From Nepenthes gracilis (taxonomy: Eukaryota; Streptophyta; Magnoliopsida; Caryophyllales; Nepenthaceae): a stretch of 64,000 nucleotides of DNA. Both the position numbers and the translations under genes were made by a program. The DNA lies in the NCBI GenBank assembly GCA_033239525.1, contig BSYO01000009.1, positions 18,745,299 through 18,809,298 on the forward strand, given 5' to 3'. This document shows, in pieces, positions 57,930 to 64,000 of this stretch (the stretch's first letter is position 1; every line of letters starts with the position of its first letter). The notes under the pieces are model-generated. The model was not told the DNA's origin. It ran no database searches and worked only from the letters and a program-made list of their open reading frames with translations.

Positions 57930-58650
57930 ATGGTTAAAAATAATGAAGGATGAGATGGTTTCATTGTATAAAAACCATACTTTCGAACTGGTTGATCTGT
58001 CTAAGGAGAAGAGAGCCCTAAGAAATAAATGGATCTTCTGATTGAAGACAGATGAGCATACCGTGCAATCAAGGTACAAGACGCGGTTGGTGATAAAAGA
58101 TTTTAATCAGTGCAAAGGGGTATATTTTGATGAATTCTTTGCGCCAGTGATAAAAATGTCCTCCAATCGGGTTGTACTTGGTATGGCAGCTATTCTGGAT
58201 TTAGAGGTCGAGCAACTGGACGTTTGGATAGTATTCCTTCACGATGACCATGAGGAGAAAATTTACGTGGAGCAACTGAAGGGGTTCAAGGTCAAGGGGA
58301 AGGAATGATTGATATGTCACCTGAAGAAAAGCCTATACGGATTGAAATAGGTTCCACGACAATGGTATAGGAAGTTCAAGTCTGTTATGGTAGATTAAGG
58401 CTGCCGAAAGACTACTTCCGACCATTGTGTATTTGTTCAAAGGTTTTCAAAAGATGATTTTGTCATCCTTCTCCTCTATGTAGACAATATGCCGATCATC
58501 GAACAAAATGGTGTTCAGATTAAGGAGTTGAAGCAGCAATTATGACAGTTATTTTCCATGAAGGATTTAGGGTTGGCGAAGCAGATTTTAGGGATCAGAA
58601 TATTTCACGACCGGAAGAATAAAAAACTCTGGCTGCCCCAAGAGAGTTAT
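57930..58650 (+). pseudogene. Copia reverse transcriptase remnant
   Basis: Blocks include KNHTFELVDLSK, KTRLVIKDFNQCKGV, QLDVWIVFLHDD and EEKIYVEQLKGF, then YGLK and the polymerase motif. At 58477-58488 the motif reads Y-V-D-N instead of Y-V-D-D, which removes a metal-binding aspartate. Stops lie near 58040, 58306, 58348 and 58396. Confidence 0.85.
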
Positions 58651-58859
58651 GGATAAGTCTAAACCAATAAGCATACCGTTGGTAAGCCACTTCAGGTTGA
58701 ATAGGAGGCAATACCCGACCTCAAATACAGAGAAAGCTAGTATGAGAGATATACCCTACTCGTCGGTCGTTGGTAGCTTGATGTACCCAACAGTGTGCAC
58801 GAGGTTGGACATTGCTGATGCAGTCGACATCGTTAGCCGATTTCACTCAAACCCTGGGA

Positions 58860-59420
58860 ATGAGCACTGGTCTGCTGTGAAGTAGACTTTGAGATATCTT
58901 TGGGGGACTTCAAGAAAGTGTCCGTGTTTCGGAGGAGAGAAGTTTTAATTGATTAGCTACACGATGGATATAGCCGGAGATATTAACTCTTGAAAATCCA
59001 GTTCAAGGTACTTGGTTAAGTTCACTAGAGAGATAGTCTCTTGGAAGTCTATGCTACAGAAATACATTGCTCTTTTCATTACGGAGGCAGAGTTAATTGC
59101 AGTCACGGAAGCCAGCAAGGAGATGTTATGGAAGAAAAGGTTCATCCAAGAGTTGGGCTTGAAGCAGAAAAAATATATGGTACTCTGTGACAGCCAAAAC
59201 ATCATACATTTGTGTAAGAACTCCTCATTCCATTCAATATCGAAATATATTGATATTCGATATCATTAAGTGAGAGATGTTATTGATGAAAGACGGCCGT
59301 CAATAGAGAAGGTCCGAACAGATGAAAATGGGTCAGATATAATGACCAAAATATTACCCAAGGAAAAACTTAAAGCTTGCTATCACATTATGGGCCTGAC
59401 TGATTTAGTTCCCACATGGT
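58860..59420 (+). pseudogene. Copia RNase H remnant and 3' end of pol
   Basis: LRYLWGTSRK (about 58885), then SWKSMLQKYIALFITEAELI, VTEASKEMLWKKRFIQEL, LCDSQNIIHL and FHSISKYIDIRYH. These mirror the same segment in the left-edge Copia remnant (1-1276). The closing MTKILPKEKL motif at about 59343 is present. Confidence 0.85.
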
Positions 59421-59421
59421 C

Positions 59422-59434
59422 ATAAAGGAAAGTT
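59422..59434 (+). promoter_or_regulatory. Polypurine tract
   Basis: taaaggaaagtt directly before the 3' LTR, the expected place for plus-strand priming. Confidence 0.65.
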
Positions 59435-60394
59435 TGTTGGGGTTACTCTCATGTGAAAAAATACAGGAGTAAAATCCCAGAGAGGAAATGAGTTGTATGA
59501 CCGGTCAATGTTATATTGACTGCCTGAAGAAAGAATACAGTCAACATGTTGTTGACTGACTAAGGTTTCACAAAGAAATTAAGGATGAGGATTTTGCGCG
59601 GATATTATCCGTAGACTTGTACAGTACAGTTCCGAGGACTTTCATGAATGCCCGAGGACTCTGATGAAGGCTTAGTGCAGAGTTGGCACTTGCACAAAAG
59701 TGGTTTCAGGTAGGCAGCCAGCCGGTCAACAAAAAGTTGATCGACTGAAATAAGAAACCAATTAACAAAATGTTAGATGGTTGAAATTACAAATCGGTCA
59801 ACGGGACATTAACCGGCTATGAGGAGAAGGTGGTCAATGGATATTTGACCATTCACAATAGGAGTTGTATAGCTCGAGAGCACACGTGGATGCCAACTCA
59901 GAAAATTGACTCAGTATACGTGATCTCAAGAGAATATACGCAATCTCTATAGAGCGGGTGTTGTTTCTGAGAGCATGATATTTTACGTTGCAAAGCTGTA
60001 CGTACGCCAAGTAGCTACCTATACATGCAACCTCCATGCTAGCTAGGCGGTTGTATAAAGAGCTTGTATATATGTATTAAGCTCTGTGATTTGAAAGAGA
60101 TAGAAGATTTTATACGTGTAAGTTTTTTAAGTGTATGAGTGTGAGGAGAGAACATTGTGAGCGATTCGTGCTCTTACTCTCTATTCTCATTTTTTATGGT
60201 TTGTGTAACTGAGAGAATTTGTGTAACCATAAAACTTACCTAGTAAAATTTATTTGTAAATTGTGTGTCTCGTGATTTTTTTCTTATTTTAAAAGGATTT
60301 TTCACGTAAAATATTGACATTTTTTTCTCTCCCTTATTTTCTTCTACTCAGCTTCTTGTTTCTATTTGGCCAGTCGGACACCATTTTTCCAACA
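59435..60394 (+). repeat. 3' LTR of the Copia element (960 bp)
   Basis: TGTTGGGGTT start and CCAACA end. Between 59501 and 59851 it carries five palindromic GTCAAC units: 59501-59522, 59538-59558 (cagtcaac-atgtt-gttgactg, perfect), 59722-59743, 59795-59816 and 59831-59851. A TATA-like tatatatgtattaag lies near 60066. Confidence 0.92.
59501..59851. promoter_or_regulatory. Palindrome array in the Copia LTR
   Basis: Five units of the form (C/T)(G/A)GTCAA(C/T)-N5-(G/T)TTGAC(C/T), spread over the first third of the LTR upstream of the TATA-like box near 60066. That is where Copia LTRs usually hold activator sites. The half-site has the WRKY W-box core TTGAC. Regulation is inferred, not shown. Confidence 0.55.
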
Positions 60395-60399
60395 ATATT
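60395..60399. repeat. Target-site duplication of the Copia element, right
   Basis: atatt directly after the 3' LTR, identical to 54473-54477. Confidence 0.9.
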
Positions 60400-60900
60400 G
60401 ATAAATTTTAACGTTGACGTTGTAAAAACTAAAATAATTTAAATTATTTGAAAATTAAATTAACTTAACTAAAAATTGAAATTATTCAATAAATTTACCT
60501 TCGCCAATAATTTTTTCAATTAGGATAAGTAAAGATGCGTTACCTTCCCCGTGGAGACTCTTCTGTGTTTATTTCTTGACTCATATTAAAAAGGTACTGT
60601 TTAATTATTTCTTAAAATAACATTCAAAATATAATATTTTTTCTATTTATTTTAATAAGTTTATATCAATAAAAATAAATAAATAAAACATTATATTACT
60701 CAAAAATATCATAAAATATATAAATAATATTTTTAAAATATATTTTTTTAAAATGAATTGATATTAGTGTAATTTTGTAAAATATCCTTGACGAACATAT
60801 TATTAATATAATTTTGATGCATCACTCAATCCAAATTTCGAACAGATTCGGGTCGACTTGATTGTTTGGATTTGACTCTGTTCACAGAGTCTAGACCCTG
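60400..60900. other. AT-rich intergenic DNA
   Basis: No feature recognised. Confidence 0.4.
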
Positions 60901-61900
60901 TACACCACTTCAGTAAACAAGAGGTCAGCGTCAGTGAGAGATTATTTCACCAAAAACACTCTGACATTCAAGTTAATAATCGGCCTTCGAACTTTTAAGA
61001 AGGTAAAGAGAAATGCAAAAAGTGAGAACGTAAAGAGTTTGGGATGGAGGTTTAGTTCTCGACGTGAGAGGCTTTTCTATGAATTAAGAGGAGCCCGATC
61101 TCTCAGTATTGTATTCGCAAGGAACGTAGTGAGAAAGGGAGAGAGTCAGAGTTCTGTAAACATGAGAGTTTGAAGAACTATTAGAGCACACTATGAGAGC
61201 TTTTAGAAGAGAAGTAAGCCTCTAAAATCTGAGCAATGAACATGTGTGATATCAACAGTGAGCTTCTATAGTCTTAGAAGTAAGTGTGCCCTGAAATAAA
61301 AACTCCATGGTTTTTATAAATGAAATACTGGACGACCTTCCTTGGGTAAGAATGCTTGATTCCTGAAATCTGCTGGACAACCTTCCTTGGATAGGAAGGC
61401 TTGATTTTTGTAATCTATTGGGATTGCTTCCTTTCCTAGTAGGGAGCTTTAATGGTAGTAACAGCTCCCAGGATTACTCGTCTTCCTTCTGCATCTTATT
61501 ACCGTTAGGGTTCGCAATTGGTAGAAAGAGAAAATCTAACAATTTTCTCACAGGACGTGCATTGAATCTGTTGGTACCAATTACAGTGAAGATTACCTCC
61601 TGAAATGGGCAAAATTAGGAAAGAGAGCCGTTACTGGTCGTGTATGGAGATGTAGGCCTAATTAGGCCTGACCCACATGAGACTTACTTTCTTAGGCCGG
61701 CCTACTATAGTACTTTTGATCAACAGAAATGTTGACCGTCTTATAAAGAGCCTGTTGGCCGGCTAACTTGACCTTTCATCCGATCACGCCTAACATTGAC
61801 CGTCCATGCGTATATATGGGTCTTTATGGATTTGAGTCATTTCTCTCCTTGTGCTAGCTCACTATAGACATACCTATCAAATTTTTTTTTTACTTGTACA
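60900..61900. repeat. LTR-like transposon fragment
   Basis: Moderately GC-rich and non-coding. It carries a 45-bp tandem pair at 61329-61373 and 61374-61418 (tggacgaccttccttgg... and tggacaaccttccttgg...). Around 61715-61795 it has gatcaac-agaaat-gttgacc and further TTGACC words, as in the Copia LTR palindrome arrays. LTR ends were not identified. Confidence 0.4.
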
Positions 61901-63890
61901 CGATGGTGAGGATAGTTGTTAAAATTGACCTTAATTTTAGGTGGCAGACCTAAAAAGAAAATAATAAATTATTCTTAGATTCGTTGACAGCTGATGAAAT
62001 GATAATGTCACTTATTTGAATAAGAGCAGCCGTATTGGACTGGCGACTAATAAAATGTAATTTATTATTAATTAATAGAAGCTATATTTGATACTATATA
62101 GTATATATGTTCCCGTTTTTAGATTTTTTATTTTTTTATAAATATTGTTATTATCAACTGCTAAAAATTTTGCTATTTTAACGGAGATAATGAGAAATAG
62201 AACAATCAGTCTTGTTCAAAGTATCGATAACATTATTAATAATATTGTTAGAAAAATATTTTTAGATGTAAGAAATAAACACAGCTCAGTCCGACACCAA
62301 AGGAAGAAATTTCATGAGATTTTGATATTTATATGAATTATTTAAATTATTATATTATTTTATAATTTTATAATATAAAATAAATATTATTGATATACCT
62401 TAATTTATGCATAAATTTTTTATTTTAAAAAATTATGGAATCAATTTTTCTTTTATTCACCATTCTCATTCTTCCTTCATATGAGAGGAAAAAGATAGTC
62501 TATGATTTTTTCCAATATATCTACATGAATCATAAATGATTTTATAATTTTAGAGTGCTTCTTAAAATCAAATATGACAAGTTAATAAACATTGCCAATT
62601 TTAATTTTAAAAAATCACCCAATAACATTTAGAAAATTGTCACTAATATTGTCAACTAAAGATTCACAATTCAGTGCAGTGTAAGATTAAAGATGGCTAT
62701 CCATCGATTATATAAATATTATTATTTCTATTAACGATTTAAACTAATTAAATAAAATAATTTTTTAATAAAATATAATAAAAATTTTTAATTAATTTAA
62801 TAAATTATTAATTATATATCACATCATATTAAACAATTCTAACACAAGTTTAGTGACAGCTGTGATGATCACCAAAACCCCAAAGCTTATCATCGAACTT
62901 GGTCCGGGGCAAATACTAACTCCCAATATTTTCAATAGAGGCTCACCACTGGATAGCCGAGATATCAAATAACTAACATTAGCATATGTAAGAACAACAA
63001 AAAGAATTGTTAGGTATCACTTAAAATAAGACTGATCGGTCCAATTAATATAAAGAGTTGACAAATAATAAAATTATAAAAAAATATAAATGAGCCGATT
63101 TGTTAAGTATAAATCTATATATGATCTTAGATTCGATAGGAATTTAACCAAATAACTAAACTTTTAAACGGCCAAATTGATGAGCGACCAAATAATTGTA
63201 CTGTTGAGTATTTTAAAAATCAAAGATCCAAATAAATGGACGATTAATTAAATTGAACAGTTAATCTTATCAAATAATTAGATGAACCGACAAACTAACC
63301 TGATCAAATACTTAAGTCGAGCAAGTAGTTAATATACCTTACAATTAAAAAAAATAATAATCTACTAACTGTTTCATAAGGCTTTCCAATCAAAATATTA
63401 TGAACAATTAAATTATTCAATTCTTAATCGAAATAAATACTCAAAATGTAGTCAAATTCTCTTTAGAAAGCCATCAGTAATTGATAGTATGATTATAAAC
63501 ACATTCACATCCCTTGAAAAATAGGAAAAAAATTTAAATATTAAATATTGAGTTTTAAACCTCTCATCACTTGATTATTCACAAATTACATAGCATTGTC
63601 ATCTATCTTTCACTTTCTATAATCTTCATTTTCCTAACAACTTTTTTATTTTTTTAAAAAAATTATCGACTTAAAAATCGAATGATATATCAGATATTAC
63701 ATTACATATCTTTTGATCTTTTATTTGACACTATGATATATAGAATTAGTTTAATCCAACTCAATTTAATTATTATTCAAATTCAATATACATATTAAGA
63801 AAAACAAGGGTTGTTAAAATTTGAGGCTAACTTTAGGTGCAACAAATTGAACAATCTTAAATTTAATTAAAGTCAAAATTTTAATAAGCC
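61901..63890. other. AT-rich intergenic DNA
   Basis: No gene or element recognised. Confidence 0.4.
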
Positions 63891-63893
63891 CAT

Positions 63894-64000
63894 GCGGCCA
63901 TGTTCTTCTCCATTTCTTATTATACGTGCAACAAAGAACAACTGCAATTTGCCGGGCGGCCACGTTCTTCTCTATTTCTTATTATACGTACTGCAATGAC
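63894..64000 (+). repeat. 62-bp tandem repeat at the right edge
   Basis: gcggccatgttcttctcc starts at 63894 and gcggccacgttcttctct at 63956. The second copy runs off the window, so the number of copies is unknown. Confidence 0.8.

Larger units (their letters stand above)
54478..60394 (+). mobile_element. Complete but coding-dead Copia LTR retrotransposon (5917 bp)
   Basis: Both LTRs, a primer-binding site, a polypurine tract, all pol domains in Copia order (gag, protease, integrase, reverse transcriptase, RNase H) and a perfect 5-bp target duplication (atatt) are present. The coding part has many stops and frame breaks and key residues are changed, so it could move only with proteins from another element. 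The order and motifs match the Tnt1-type Copia polyprotein layout. Confidence 0.95.

Noticed and set aside
1..64000. CRISPR arrays, bacterial operons, rRNA genes, organelle insertions
   Set aside because: No spacer-repeat pattern, no operon-like gene packing, and no rRNA or plastid gene sequence was recognised. tRNA genes were not systematically searched, so small ones cannot be excluded.

Overview
The window is nuclear DNA from a flowering plant. It has intron-split genes with GT/AG boundaries, plant-specific gene families, very AT-rich intergenic DNA and many Copia- and Gypsy-type LTR retrotransposon remnants. Nothing in it fixes the species.

Only three host genes can be supported. (1) A coiled-coil protein gene of the Arabidopsis At3g11590/At5g22310/At5g41620 type lies on + at about 3.2-7.36 kb; two exons are visible and its 5' end is probably outside the window. 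(2) A complete five-exon IAA-amino-acid hydrolase (ILR1-like, M20 metallopeptidase) lies on - from 13453 to 8943. It converges on gene 1, and its exons add up to an uninterrupted 434-residue protein. (3) A complete two-exon short-chain dehydrogenase/reductase of the tropinone reductase / secoisolariciresinol dehydrogenase / SDR2a-3b type lies on + from 35866 to 37264 (281 residues), with a TATA box upstream.

The rest is transposon-derived or AT-rich filler. 0-1.9 kb: 3' end of a Copia element with its probable LTR. 4.2-5.6 kb: minus-oriented solo-LTR-like insertion inside the coiled-coil gene intron. 13.9-14.6 kb: candidate TIR element. 16-18 kb, 32-35 kb and 42-44.7 kb: non-coding stretches resembling Del/Tekay-type Gypsy LTRs on the minus strand. 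18.4-24.4 kb: a GC-rich Gypsy-like island between two nearly identical 1-kb AT-rich direct repeats. 25.9-29.6 kb: a tandem pair whose second copy looks like the first with many short pieces replaced. 38.1 kb: a MITE. 38.8-39.7 kb: a 457-bp tandem duplication. 47.5 kb: a perfect hairpin. 48.9-53.4 kb: Gypsy (Tat-like) gag remnants and LTRs in a repeated AT-rich carrier sequence. 54478-60394: a structurally complete but coding-dead Copia element with two ~1-kb LTRs and a perfect 5-bp target-site duplication (ATATT).

The most unusual signal is an array of imperfect-to-perfect palindromes of the form GGTCAAC-N4/5-GTTGACC. It recurs several times in both LTRs of the 54-60 kb Copia element, in the LTR inside the coiled-coil gene intron (4.96-5.19 kb) and in a fragment near 61.7 kb. 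The half-sites contain the W-box core TTGAC, which suggests a stress- or defence-responsive promoter module carried by these elements.
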